Shown: positions 1 through 8,040 of the stretch, in pieces
Layout of the letters: each line of letters begins with the position of its first letter
Numbering within the stretch: the stretch's first letter is position 1
NCBI RefSeq assembly: GCF_004570865.1
Contig: NZ_SPQS01000012.1
Span: forward strand, 62,001 to 126,000
From: Bradyrhizobium frederickii
GTDB lineage: Bacteria; Pseudomonadota; Alphaproteobacteria; Rhizobiales; Xanthobacteraceae
DNA: 64,000 bases
Direction of reading: 5' to 3'
Notes under the pieces: generated by a model
The model's input: only the letters and a program-made list of their open reading frames with translations
What the model was told of the DNA's origin: nothing
Databases searched by the model: none
Position numbers and translations under genes: made by a program

Positions 1-540
1 GATCGGTCCCACCACCTCGATGCCTTCGACCTGCTTCAGCTCGCTGATCTGCTGCACGGCAAGATCGGCCTCGCCGCTGACGAGGCGCTGCGCCGTGAAC
101 CCCTGCTCGACGATGCTGGCCCTGGCGTTGATCTCGGCCGCGATCCCCATCCGCACGATCAGCTGCGCGAAGTAGACGCCGCTCGCGCCCAGCCGCGAAT
201 AGGCAACGGACCGCGCCGCGAGCAGCGACTTGCGCAGCGCCGCTTCGCTGCCGATGTCGGGCTGCTTCTGCCCGGCCCGCACCGCGATGCCGACATAGGA
301 GCGCGCCAGATCGACCGCGCCATCGGCAAGCACGCGGCCCTCCGCGATCACCTCGTCCAGCCCCTCGCGCGTGAGGATCACGAGATCAGCGGCCTCGCCG
401 TCGCGCAAGCGCTTCAGCAGGGCCAGGGTCGGTGCGAAGTCCGCGTCAACATGGATGCCTGTTTCAGCCTCGAAGGCGCCGGACAGGCTCCGCATCGCGC
501 CCATCAGGCCGAGCGTCGAAAGCATGCGGACTTTTTCCAT
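1..540 (-). CDS. ModA-like substrate-binding protein, C-terminus cut by window edge
   Basis: The 180 visible codons begin MEKVRMLSTLG at an ATG and run off the left edge, so the C-terminus is missing. The sequence has the pattern of COG0725 (molybdate-type binding protein) proteins: a helix with AFEAETGI near residue 21, ADLVILTREGLDELV near 52, and YVGIAVRAGQKQPDI near 82 leading to a LAARSVAYSRLGASG segment. These are usual ligand-contact regions of type II periplasmic binding proteins. There is no signal peptide at the chosen start, so the protein may be cytoplasmic. Many alphaproteobacterial paralogues share this, and the ligand cannot be read. It is followed 18 bp away by the GrlR-like gene on the same strand (transcribed before it), so the two may be co-transcribed. 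Confidence 0.75.
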   Translation of the reverse strand, partial: MEKVRMLSTLGLMGAMRSLSGAFEAETGIHVDADFAPTLALLKRLRDGEAADLVILTREGLDEVIAEGRVLADGAVDLARSYVGIAVRAGQKQPDIGSEAALRKSLLAARSVAYSRLGASGVYFAQLIVRMGIAAEINARASIVEQGFTAQRLVSGEADLAVQQISELKQVEGIEVVGPI

Positions 541-558
541 CTGCGCTTCCCGTCACGA

Positions 559-1260
559 TCAGGCGCGGTGCATCAGCTTGAGCGCGGCGGTCAGGCGCAG
601 GCTGCGCTTGCCGGCAAGCGCGGCCGCCTCCATCACCGCCTCTTCCGCGTCGTAGCGACCGGAGAAGCCGATGCCGACCTCGTGGCCGCCGAAGATCGGA
701 TCGTCCTTGGCCGGCGTGTGCTCCTGGTTGAGGATCTGGCCCTTCCAGCGGCCGTTCGCGGCGGTGTAGCTGCCGAGATAGTAGAACGAGGCATCGCCAC
801 CGAGGATGCGGCCCCGGTTGAGCAGCATCACGCCGGTGAGGCCGCCGTCGAGACCGTCGAGCATGCGCAGATGGATGGAATAGAGACCATCGGCGATGCC
901 GGCTTCGCCGATGCCACCGGCAATCGGCACCTCGTCGTCCGTGATCGGTGTCATCACCGACTGGAAGGGAATGCCCGGCAGCTCCTTCAGTTCGCCCTTG
1001 AAGCGATAGAGGTCGCCATCCGCCCAGCCCTTGGCGAGCAAGGTGGCGTCGTCAGTGCCCGCCATGGCGCGGTAGTTCGGATCGGGATTATGGCGGACGG
1101 TGCTGATCACGATATCGACGCCGCTGTCGGTCTTCTCATAGGTGCCGATATGGGCGAAGGCCGAATTGCCGCCGAGCATCTTGCCATTGCCGGCATGCAT
1201 CACGCTGCGGCCGACGGCGTCGCCGAGCTGAAATTTCACCTTGTAGAAGCCTTCAAACAC
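559..1260 (-). CDS. Two-repeat GrlR-like protein
   Basis: This is a 233-residue protein built from two similar halves. The first starts MFEGFYKVKFQLGD and contains GGNSAFAHIGTYE. The second (about residues 125-215) starts DGLYSIHLRML and contains RILGGDASFYYLGSY, followed by the EHTP...IFGG motif. This lipocalin-like pattern is that of the GrlR family, first known as a negative regulator of type III secretion in attaching-and-effacing Escherichia coli. In rhizobia, family members occur as general small regulators or binding proteins of unknown ligand. Nothing nearby is a secretion gene, so a role in secretion control should not be assumed. The domain call rests on my recognition of the repeat motif. 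Confidence 0.6.
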   Translation of the reverse strand: MFEGFYKVKFQLGDAVGRSVMHAGNGKMLGGNSAFAHIGTYEKTDSGVDIVISTVRHNPDPNYRAMAGTDDATLLAKGWADGDLYRFKGELKELPGIPFQSVMTPITDDEVPIAGGIGEAGIADGLYSIHLRMLDGLDGGLTGVMLLNRGRILGGDASFYYLGSYTAANGRWKGQILNQEHTPAKDDPIFGGHEVGIGFSGRYDAEEAVMEAAALAGKRSLRLTAALKLMHRA

Positions 1261-1380
1261 CGGCCGTGTCCCCGGGCCTCGCGCGCATCGCAGGACATTC
1301 TATCGCGCTTTCAGCGGCAATGGACAAGTGTCGCGCGGCCGGGCCAGGCAGTTACCAGACGACCGTCATCCAAATGCAAA

Positions 1381-1412
1381 AATCCGCCGGAGCCTTGCAG
1401 CTCCGGCGGATT
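1381..1412 (-). terminator. Rho-independent terminator of glnII
   Basis: A perfect 13-bp stem (AATCCGCCGGAGC, 1381-1393, against 1400-1412) has a 6-base loop. On the minus strand it is followed by a run of T. It lies 45 bp after the glnII stop codon. Confidence 0.85.
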
Positions 1413-1456
1413 GAGCACCAACCCGGGCCAGCCCCCCAGCCCGGGCCGGGAGGATC

Positions 1457-2491
1457 TTAGGCCGCGGCCTTCTTGTCGGTCGGCACGGAGGCGATCGTCT
1501 TCAGGATCTGCGAAGCGATCTGGTATGGGTCGCCCTGCGAGTTCGGACGGCGGTCTTCCAGATAGCCCTTATAGCCGTTGTTGACGAAGGAGTGCGGAAC
1601 GCGGATCGAGGCGCCGCGGTCGGCAACGCCGTAGCTGAACTTGTTCCACGGCGCGGTCTCGTGCTTGCCGGTCAGACGCTTGTCGTTGTCCGGGCCGTAG
1701 ACGGCGATGTGGTCCATCAGGTTCTTGTCGAAGGCCGCCATCAGCGCCTCGAAATATTCCTTGCCACCCACGGTGCGCATGTACTCGGTCGAGAAGTTGG
1801 CATGCATGCCCGAGCCGTTCCAGTCGGTGTCGCCGAGCGGCTTGCAGTGGAACTCGATGTCGATGCCGTACTTCTCGGTCAGGCGCAGCATCAGGTAGCG
1901 GGCCATCCACATTTCGTCAGCGGCCTTCTTGGAGCCCTTGCCGAAGATCTGGAATTCCCACTGACCCTTGGCGACTTCCGCGTTGATGCCTTCATGGTTG
2001 ATGCCGGCCGCGAGGCAGAGGTCGAGATGCTCTTCGACGATCTTGCGGGCGACGTCACCGACGTTCGAATAGCCGACGCCGGTGTAGTACGGGCCCTGCG
2101 GGGCCGGATAACCCGAAGCCGGGAAGCCGAGCGGGCGGCCGTCCTTGTAGAAGAAGTATTCCTGCTCGAAGCCGAACCAGGCGCCGGAATCGTCGAGGAT
2201 GGTGGCGCGCTTGTTGGACGGATGCGGGGTCTTGCCGTCGGGCATCATGACTTCGCACATCACCAGCACGCCGTTGGTGCGCGCCCCGTCCGGGAAGACG
2301 GCGACCGGCTTCAGCACGCAATCGGAGCTGTGGCCTTCGGCCTGCTGAGTGGAAGAACCATCGAAGCCCCAGAGCGGAAGCTGCTCGAGCGTCGGGAACG
2401 ACGCGAATTCCTTGATCTGAGTTTTGCCGCGCAAATTCGGAGTCGGCGTATATCCGTCGAGCCAGATGTACTCGAGCTTATACTTGGTCAT
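1457..2491 (-). CDS. glnII: Glutamine synthetase type II
   Basis: This 344-residue protein makes glutamine from glutamate, ammonia and ATP in the cytoplasm. It has the eukaryote-like GSII form typical of rhizobia: the beta-grasp N-terminus with LPLWGFDGSSTQQAEG, the ATP and glutamate site with WFGFEQEYFFY, GINAEVAKGQWEFQ, and the C-terminal RGASIRVPHS and YLEDRRPNSQGDPY motifs. It lacks the adenylylation-site architecture of GSI and is about 125 residues shorter. The ATG has an AGAGG ribosome site four bases upstream. A sigma-54 promoter lies about 90 bp upstream and a strong terminator follows the gene. GSII of rhizobia is known to be made under nitrogen limitation through NtrC. The divergent gene at 3032 looks like its translational inhibitor GstI. 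Confidence 0.97.
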   Translation of the reverse strand: MTKYKLEYIWLDGYTPTPNLRGKTQIKEFASFPTLEQLPLWGFDGSSTQQAEGHSSDCVLKPVAVFPDGARTNGVLVMCEVMMPDGKTPHPSNKRATILDDSGAWFGFEQEYFFYKDGRPLGFPASGYPAPQGPYYTGVGYSNVGDVARKIVEEHLDLCLAAGINHEGINAEVAKGQWEFQIFGKGSKKAADEMWMARYLMLRLTEKYGIDIEFHCKPLGDTDWNGSGMHANFSTEYMRTVGGKEYFEALMAAFDKNLMDHIAVYGPDNDKRLTGKHETAPWNKFSYGVADRGASIRVPHSFVNNGYKGYLEDRRPNSQGDPYQIASQILKTIASVPTDKKAAA

Positions 2492-2581
2492 TGAGCCTCT
2501 CTGTAGATGATGCGAAAGGTTTGGGGGCCCGGAGGCCCCTGAACGTTTTGTACCCGGCCATCATCGGCCGGCCCCTTACAA

Positions 2582-2597
2582 GCATTTTACGTGCCAA
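2582..2597 (-). promoter_or_regulatory. Sigma-54 (-24/-12) promoter of glnII
   Basis: On the minus strand the sequence reads TTGGCACGTAAAATGCT, giving the -24 GG and -12 GC exactly 10 bases apart. The -24 element is a perfect TGGCACG and the -12 element is one base off TTGCT. It is placed about 90 bp before the glnII ATG. An NtrC-activated promoter of this class is known for rhizobial glnII. I could not find a clear NtrC operator in the upstream region. Confidence 0.85.
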
Positions 2598-3031
2598 AAA
2601 GCCGCAGTGCGGGACGTTTTCCATCGCGATCGGGGACTCCCCGCCGCGAGCAGACCGCCTCCTGCGATATGCGTCATAGCCGCGCACCTCCGCGTGAAGC
2701 CGCAACGCAAAAATCCTGCGGAAACCGCCGGTTTTTGTAGCAGGCGGCGCGGCTCCGAACGTTGCCGATGAAACGCGCATCAACCGCCGGCAATTTTTGC
2801 AAAGTCTCTCGCCCCTACGCAGCAACCTTTGGAATGGCCCCCGCGTTGGCCTCCGGCAAGCTGCCTTAGGGGAAGCAGACCTCCATCTGCCCACAAATTG
2901 GGCGGCAACTGATTTCCTTTTCAGCACTTTCCAATCCAGTGGACGCAGCCGATATGGGGACTCCGGTAACCACAATCGAACGAGTCGGGCGCACCATGGA
3001 GGCCAATGCGCTTCGACCAAGGAGAATCGCA

Positions 3032-3235
3032 ATGATGAACAATGGTCTGAGTCACGGATCGGCAACGATCTACCAATTCCCGGTCGGGGGCCGCGCAGCT
3101 CTCGCCGGACGCCGCTATGGCGAGACCCGCCTCCCTGCCGAGCACGCCTCGCATCCCGCGAATGTCTCGATCTGCAGCGACAGCTGGTACCACCAGGACG
3201 CGGTCGACGACGCCAAGCCGAAATGGGATCGCTGA
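3032..3235 (+). CDS. GstI-like small protein (DUF2735 family)
   Basis: This gene encodes 67 residues, MMNNGLSHGSATIYQFPVG onward, with the central IYQFPVGGRAAL block of DUF2735 and a C-terminus rich in charged residues (WYHQDAVDDAKPKWDR). The start was chosen because GGAG lies seven bases before the ATG pair at 3032/3035. A longer reading frame exists from 2939 but has no ribosome site. The gene is divergent from glnII across a 540-bp gap. In Rhizobium leguminosarum a 63-residue protein, GstI, sits in the same position and blocks translation of glnII mRNA. Position, size and divergence fit, so equivalence is likely but inferred. A terminator follows at 3290. The 540-bp gap (2492-3031) otherwise holds only the glnII promoter that I can identify. 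Confidence 0.75.
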   Translation: MMNNGLSHGSATIYQFPVGGRAALAGRRYGETRLPAEHASHPANVSICSDSWYHQDAVDDAKPKWDR

Positions 3236-3289
3236 TGCCTGTGCTCGGTTTGAAACCGCCCCGCTCGAACAAGCGCCTGCGGAAGATCG

Positions 3290-3325
3290 AAAGGGTCGAA
3301 ACAACGGTGTTTCGGCCCTTTTTGA
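3290..3325 (+). terminator. Rho-independent terminator after the GstI-like gene
   Basis: A 14-bp stem (3290-3303 with 3308-3321, one G-U pair) has a 4-base loop and is followed by five T. It lies 54 bp after the stop codon at 3235 and before the convergent gene ending at 3347. Confidence 0.85.
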
Positions 3326-3346
3326 TTCTTGCCTGAACCATTCCGT

Positions 3347-3658
3347 TCAGATCACCGCGCAGGCCGTGACCGGCCGCTTCAGATGCTTGACCGTGGTGGT
3401 CCCGGCCTTCCCGATGGTCAGCGTGATACCGGCTCCCGAATAGCGCGCGCCAGAGACCGCCAGCCGCTTCGCGAGCATTGCGGGCTCGCCGTCGATCTGC
3501 AGAAAGGCGCGCTTGTCGCCATCATAAAAACCAACGATGAACTGTGTACCATCGGCACAGCGATAGGTCCGGAACGTCTGCGCATCGGCCTGCCGCACGT
3601 GGCAAGCTCCGCCCGCCAGCATGGCGACCGCCAAAAGAATGGCCTTGTGGCAGCCCAT
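3347..3658 (-). CDS. MliC-like exported lysozyme-inhibitor-type protein
   Basis: This 103-residue secreted protein has an N-terminal hydrophobic segment (AILLAVAMLAGGAC) and an ADA cleavage site near residue 26. GGAC could instead be a weak lipobox. The mature part has the features of the MliC/PliC fold, which inhibits C-type lysozyme: a YRCADGTQFIVGFY strand, an LQIDGEPAMLAKRLAVSGARY segment, and closing cysteines (YRC and TAC) placed to form a disulphide. The family's inhibitory loop has conserved Ser and Lys residues, and SGARYSGAG may correspond to it. It is likely periplasmic or membrane-anchored. It stands alone between a terminator and a divergent phosphatase. The function is by family only and inhibition has not been shown for most rhizobial members. 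Confidence 0.7.
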   Translation of the reverse strand: MGCHKAILLAVAMLAGGACHVRQADAQTFRTYRCADGTQFIVGFYDGDKRAFLQIDGEPAMLAKRLAVSGARYSGAGITLTIGKAGTTTVKHLKRPVTACAVI

Positions 3659-3730
3659 GATCGCCCCCTCTAGTAGCGCTTAAGAACGCCCGTCGTGCGT
3701 CCAATGGAACCATAGCCGCAAGCTGATCTC

Positions 3731-4474
3731 ATGTCAGACTCCCCTGCCCGCCATCTCGCCCTGCAAGGCGCCAGCAATTTTCGCGATCTCGGCGGCTATC
3801 CGACCACCGATGGCCGCATCACGCGCTGGCGGCACATCTTCCGCTCCAATCATCTCGGCCAGCTCACCGCAGCCGATGTCGAGATCGTCCGCGCGCTGGG
3901 CGTCAGAAGCGCATTCGATTTCCGCGGCCTGGAGGAGCGCGCAGCCGGCATCTGCGTCGTGAATGAGATCACAGTGCATTCGCTGCCGATCGAGCCGACC
4001 GTCGTCGCCGCGCTGCGCGCCGAGCTCGCCCGGGGCACGCTCACCGCGCCGGTGGCGCTCGAGCTGATGCGCGAGTCCTATCGCAACTACGTCCGCCACC
4101 ATACGCACAGCTTCCGCGCTCTGTTCGGCCATCTGCTGGAAGACCGTGCGCCGCTGGTGATTCACTGCACCGCCGGCAAGGACCGCACCGGCTTTGCCAG
4201 CGCGCTGATCCTGCATGCGCTCGGCGTGCCCGACGACATCATCGCCGAGGATTACCTCTTGACCAACCGTCACTACAAGCGCGATGCGACGGCCGCCACG
4301 GACCTGCCCGAGGACGTCCGCAACGCCATCGGCAGCGTCGAGACCTCGTATCTTGCTGCGGCCTTCGAGGCCGTCGGCAGCGAGTATGGCGATCTCGAAA
4401 CCTATCTGCGCGACGGGCTCAAGCTCGGCGAAGCCGAGCGGGCCGCGCTGAAGGCGCGCTATCTGCAAGCCTGA
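3731..4474 (+). CDS. Tyrosine-type protein phosphatase (Y_phosphatase3 family)
   Basis: This 247-residue phosphatase has the P-loop signature HCTAGKDRTG at residues 145-154 (nucleophile Cys146, Arg152). The N-terminal NFRDLGGY motif at about residue 16 and the FDFRGLEER segment near 62 place it with the LipA/PTP-like group of bacterial phosphatases, some of which act on phosphotyrosine or phosphoinositides. There is no signal peptide, so it should be cytoplasmic. It ends one base before the stop codon of the convergent SGNH hydrolase gene. The substrate is unknown. Confidence 0.88.
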   Translation: MSDSPARHLALQGASNFRDLGGYPTTDGRITRWRHIFRSNHLGQLTAADVEIVRALGVRSAFDFRGLEERAAGICVVNEITVHSLPIEPTVVAALRAELARGTLTAPVALELMRESYRNYVRHHTHSFRALFGHLLEDRAPLVIHCTAGKDRTGFASALILHALGVPDDIIAEDYLLTNRHYKRDATAATDLPEDVRNAIGSVETSYLAAAFEAVGSEYGDLETYLRDGLKLGEAERAALKARYLQA

Positions 4475-5215
4475 TTAGGACGTTGCTTGGTCGGTCAGCC
4501 ACCTCCCCGGCGGGACAGCGTCGGTGATCGCCTGACGCAGGGCTTTGGAGACCTGAAGCGTGCTCCAGTCACTCTGGTGAAGCATGTCGGGCCGATCCGT
4601 TGGATCGAGCATCTGGTCGAATGGCACGCCATTCTGCACATGCCAATGCCGCATCAGGGCCCAACGTCTGAACACATTGACCTTCGCAGCTTCCGCGATC
4701 TCCCGGATCTTCGAGACCATCTGCTCCGAAAGCTCGGCCTTGTCGTCGCGGAGCATGGCGGTGACATATTGCGGATCAATCAACACAACATCCATTGGAT
4801 GCTGCCCCAGCCGGCGCACGCCTTCGGAAATACTGTCCAGCACCTGCTGAAAGTTGAACTCGTTCTTGCGGAAGACAGCGTTGGTGCCGACCTGCCAAAG
4901 CACCATCGCGGGCCGGTCCGCGAAAATATCTGCGTCGAACCGATCGAGTTCTTTCGGCGCCTCCTCTCCGCCCTTGCCGCGATTCAGGACGTCGACGCGA
5001 AGCTTCGGCAACGGGCCGGCATAGTGCTGCCTCAAATACATCTCCAGGCGGGCGGGGTAAGGCACGACATCCGCACGTCCCGCCGTTGAGGATGATCCCA
5101 TCGCCACGATGCGAGCCGGACCTTCTCCGCGCAGAGCGTCAAAGAAGCGTCGCAGCGGGTATTTGAGCGCGATGATGTCCTGCGGGATGTCTACGGCTGG
5201 CAGACTTTCGGACAT
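4475..5215 (-). CDS. SGNH/GDSL-type hydrolase
   Basis: This 246-residue protein carries the four SGNH blocks: GSSSTAG near residue 40 (nucleophile Ser42 in place of the usual GDS), the NRGKGGEE block near 78 with the oxyanion Gly, GTNAVF near 110 with the Asn, and a C-terminal DMLHQSD block providing Asp and His. Family members are esterases or acetyl-hydrolases acting on small esters or polysaccharide acetyl groups. No signal peptide is present. Its stop codon abuts that of the convergent phosphatase gene with no spare base, so the two transcripts must overlap at their ends. The substrate is not predictable from sequence. Confidence 0.85.
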   Translation of the reverse strand: MSESLPAVDIPQDIIALKYPLRRFFDALRGEGPARIVAMGSSSTAGRADVVPYPARLEMYLRQHYAGPLPKLRVDVLNRGKGGEEAPKELDRFDADIFADRPAMVLWQVGTNAVFRKNEFNFQQVLDSISEGVRRLGQHPMDVVLIDPQYVTAMLRDDKAELSEQMVSKIREIAEAAKVNVFRRWALMRHWHVQNGVPFDQMLDPTDRPDMLHQSDWSTLQVSKALRQAITDAVPPGRWLTDQATS

Positions 5216-5334
5216 ACCAACGCCCTCACGCTATTCAAGGTTGCAGAACTCATTCAGCCTTGAAGCCGCCGCCATTGCAAGTCCAATTCGGCCCGCGCAA
5301 TGTCGGAGCGCAAGGGGTAACGACGGAGAGCAAC

Positions 5335-6015
5335 GTGCAGGGAAAAGTGGTTCTCGTGACGGGCGCGCGCGGCGCGCTCGGCAAGGTGGTCGCGGAGATC
5401 GCTCGATCGCGCGGCGCGCGCGTGGCCTGCATCGACCACGCGCCTTCGCAAGTGCCCCCAACGCCCGACCGCATCGAGATCGGCGGCGTCGACCTCTCCG
5501 ACGCGGCGCAAGCGCGGACGGCGGTCGATGTGGCAGCCAAGCATCTCGGCCGGCTCGACGCGCTGATCAACATCGCCGGCGGCTTCGCCTTCGAGACCAT
5601 CGGCGACGGCGACGTCAAGACGTGGCAGCGCATGCATGCGCTCAACGTGCTGACCGCGCTGAACACATCGCGCGCGGCGCTGCCCCATCTCGCAGCGTCC
5701 AGCGCTGGCCGCATCGTCAATATCGGCGCCATGGGCGCGCTCCAGGCAGGCTCCGGCATGGGGCCTTACGCGGCGTCGAAAGCGGGCGTGCATCGGCTCA
5801 CCGAGGCGCTCGCCACCGAGTGGAAGGGAACGGTCACAGTGAACGCCGTGCTGCCGTCGATCATCGACACCGCGGCCAATCGCGCCGACATGCCGACGGC
5901 GGACTTCTCCAAATGGGTGACGCCGCAGGAACTCGCCGAGGTCATTCTGTTTCTCACCAGCGACGCCGCGAGCGGCGTCACCGGCGCGCTGATTCCGGTA
6001 GGTGGACGGGTGTGA
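5335..6015 (+). CDS. Short-chain dehydrogenase/reductase lacking the usual catalytic serine
   Basis: This 226-residue Rossmann-fold protein has a TGARGALG nucleotide-binding turn at the N-terminus, NIAGG near residue 80, and YAASKAG as the catalytic YxxxK. The start is a GTG with GGAG six bases upstream, giving VQGKVVLVTG, the normal SDR beginning. An ATG 75 bp upstream in frame would add an unrelated tail. The block before the Tyr reads GRIVNIGAMGAL. Aligned with the common GRIVNISSxxG, the catalytic Ser (12 residues before Tyr) is Ala. Activity may therefore be altered, as in some pteridine-reductase-like SDRs. No neighbour suggests a substrate. Confidence 0.85.
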   Translation: MQGKVVLVTGARGALGKVVAEIARSRGARVACIDHAPSQVPPTPDRIEIGGVDLSDAAQARTAVDVAAKHLGRLDALINIAGGFAFETIGDGDVKTWQRMHALNVLTALNTSRAALPHLAASSAGRIVNIGAMGALQAGSGMGPYAASKAGVHRLTEALATEWKGTVTVNAVLPSIIDTAANRADMPTADFSKWVTPQELAEVILFLTSDAASGVTGALIPVGGRV

Positions 6016-6113
6016 TTGCGTCTTGATCTGATGGTCCGAACATCGGCTTGATTCAATCGGAAACGAGAAGGCACTAGACTAGTGCCGCAACTGATTCTTC
6101 GATCGGAACTCCC

Positions 6114-6800
6114 TTGGAAACCGCCCTTTACCTGCCCGTCAAACGCTTCCTCGAGGGACTCGGCTTCACTGTGAAGGGCGAGATCGGCGGTTGCGATCTC
6201 GTCGGCCTCAGCGCCGGCGATCCGCCGGTGGTGGTGATCGGCGAGCTCAAGCTCGCCTTCAACCTCGAACTGATCCTCCAGGCGGTCGACCGCGCGCCGG
6301 CCGGTGACGAGGTCTGGATCGCGGCGAAGATGTCGGCCCGAGGCAAGGGGCGCGAGAGCGATGCGCGCTATCGCAATCTCTGCCGCCGCCTTGGTTTCGG
6401 CATGCTCGGCGTTACCGATCGCGGCCAGGTCGAGGTGCTGGTGAAGCCGCCGACGGCAGCGCCGCGCCGCGAGCCGAAGGTGCGCTCGCGCCTCGTCGCC
6501 GAGCATCAGCGCCGCCAGGGCGATCCTGTGCTCGGCGGCAGCACCCGTGCGCCGATCATGACGGCCTATCGGCAGCAGGCGCTGGCCTGCGCCTCGGCGC
6601 TCGCCGACGGGCCGCGGCGCGTGCGCGAATTGCGCGAACGCTGTCCTGACGCGGGCAAGATCTTGCTTAACAATGTGTATGGCTGGTTCGAACGGGCCGA
6701 CCGGGGAATCTACGGGCTCACCGAGGCCGGACACGCCGCCCTGAAACGCTGGCCACAGCAGCGGATTGAGGTCGATTCCGCTGTTGCGGCGCTGTCATGA
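6114..6800 (+). CDS. DUF2161 protein with PD-(D/E)XK nuclease-like fold
   Basis: The protein has 228 residues starting METALYLPVKRFLEGLGF from a TTG codon. The N-terminal 100 residues form a restriction-nuclease-like core: Asp28 in GGCDLVGL, then Glu44-Leu-Lys46 in VVIGELKL, the arrangement of a PD-(D/E)XK active site. The C-terminal part (about 150-220) is helical and ends with RADRGIYGLTEAGHAAL, which resembles a winged-helix segment. DUF2161 is widespread in alphaproteobacteria with no proven substrate. The nuclease site looks intact. The upstream gene is an SDR on the same strand 98 bp away, so linkage is loose. Confidence 0.8.
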   Translation: METALYLPVKRFLEGLGFTVKGEIGGCDLVGLSAGDPPVVVIGELKLAFNLELILQAVDRAPAGDEVWIAAKMSARGKGRESDARYRNLCRRLGFGMLGVTDRGQVEVLVKPPTAAPRREPKVRSRLVAEHQRRQGDPVLGGSTRAPIMTAYRQQALACASALADGPRRVRELRERCPDAGKILLNNVYGWFERADRGIYGLTEAGHAALKRWPQQRIEVDSAVAALS

Positions 6801-6895
6801 CACCCGACCGGTGCATAGCTGAGATGCCACACCAATTTCATATTGCAATGCAACATTAGCGGCACTAGGTATCCCGGCATCGAAACGAGGCCGTT

Positions 6896-7201
6896 ATGAG
6901 CGCAGACTGGAATACCAAATATGGCACGCGGCGCGTCCGCCACGATCCGCCCACCCTGGACGAGGCGATCTTCGCCGCCATCGGCATCACCGACGATCAG
7001 GGGCAGCAGGCCGAGATCGCCGCAGCGTTGATGGGGATGCCGCTCGATGTCGTGCAGGCCGAGGTGAAGAAGCAGGCGCGCACCAACAGCCGCATCACTG
7101 CGACGCGCGTGATCGCCGGCGAACAGGGCGCACAGCGCTCCGTCGTGGTCGAACGGCGCGTCGTCCGCCGTTTCGGCACCGGCACGCGTACCGGCACCTA
7201 A
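6896..7201 (+). CDS. Conserved-looking small protein of unknown function
   Basis: This 101-residue protein starts MSADWNTKYGTRRVRHDPPTLDEAIFAA. It is charged, has no membrane segment, and has an acidic middle (DDQGQQAEIAAALMGM) and a C-terminus of Arg, Thr and Gly. The middle could be helix-turn-helix-like, but I recognise no named family. A strong terminator ends the gene 30 bp downstream, which supports it as a real monocistronic unit. Confidence 0.65.
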   Translation: MSADWNTKYGTRRVRHDPPTLDEAIFAAIGITDDQGQQAEIAAALMGMPLDVVQAEVKKQARTNSRITATRVIAGEQGAQRSVVVERRVVRRFGTGTRTGT

Positions 7202-7230
7202 GGCGTTCGTTTCACGATCTACGAAATACG

Positions 7231-7262
7231 AAAGCGGACCGGCCATGCCGGTCCGCTTTTTG
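7231..7262 (+). terminator. Rho-independent terminator
   Basis: A perfect 13-bp stem (AAAGCGGACCGGC, 7231-7243, with 7247-7259) has a 3-base loop and is followed by a T run. It closes the gene ending at 7201. A minus-strand gene ends 21 bp beyond. Confidence 0.9.
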
Positions 7263-7282
7263 ATTCAGCCCGCGATTTGAGG

Positions 7283-7888
7283 TCAGGCCGCGCGATTGTC
7301 GTACATGCTGGAGATGATCTTCCAGCAGGTCGAGTTGAGGCTGAGAAGCGCGCGCCCGGCCGTGAAGGGCGAAGCCGCGAGATCGGCAAGCTCTGCTTCG
7401 GGCGTCTTGGCAAGATCGATCGTGCCGGTCGATTCGCCCTGGCGGAAAGCCAGATGCGCCCCGAACTTCCTGGCAAGCGCCCGCATCGCGTGATTCTCGG
7501 CACCGGTTGTGATGCGCAGACGCCTGTAGCCTTTCCAGCGCGCCTCCGCGATCAGGCGGCGGAACAACGCGGTGCCGACACCCTGGCGCCGCGCCGAGGC
7601 TTCCACGCTGAAGGCGACTTCAGGCAGGGCCTCATCTTCCGGCGGATGCAGCTCGGCCGCACCGCGGACCACGCCGTCGACGATATAGGCAACGATCACG
7701 GTGCCGTCCTCGGCGCAGCGGGCGGCGTAACGCTCGATGAAGCTGTCGTCGAGATAACCGTTGAAACGGTCGTGCCGGCTTGCGGCATCGAGCCTCAGCA
7801 GGTGATCACGCAGGAGCGGCAATTCTTCCTGCTGGATCAGGGTCCGCACATAGCCCGGAGCCGTGCGGACGGTCTCTTGAAGTACCAC
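7283..7888 (-). CDS. GNAT-family N-acetyltransferase
   Basis: This 201-residue protein has the GNAT core: IVAYIVDGVVRGAAEL, then the acetyl-CoA loop RRQGVGTALFRRLI and the following ITTGAENHAMRALARKFG segment with the motif B Asn. The start is a GTG at 7888 because AGGAG lies seven bases upstream. An ATG 99 bp earlier in frame has no ribosome site. The substrate is unknown. It stands alone between a terminator and the thioesterase gene. Confidence 0.85.
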   Translation of the reverse strand: MVLQETVRTAPGYVRTLIQQEELPLLRDHLLRLDAASRHDRFNGYLDDSFIERYAARCAEDGTVIVAYIVDGVVRGAAELHPPEDEALPEVAFSVEASARRQGVGTALFRRLIAEARWKGYRRLRITTGAENHAMRALARKFGAHLAFRQGESTGTIDLAKTPEAELADLAASPFTAGRALLSLNSTCWKIISSMYDNRAA

Positions 7889-8040
7889 GTCAAAACTCCT
7901 CTTGGTGTCCCTCGAGGAGGCGTTCGAATCCCTAGGCTCCCTATATTGTGCATCGCAGCATCTTTTGCAAGACAGGAACCTGCCCAAGTTAAAGGCACGG
8001 GAGACGACTAATTCGTTAATGAATTCAAAGCCCCGTAGTC

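Noticed and set aside
2478..3341. A 287-codon minus-strand frame across the glnII-gstI gap
   Set aside because: It covers the sigma-54 promoter and the GstI-like gene and has no protein-like composition.
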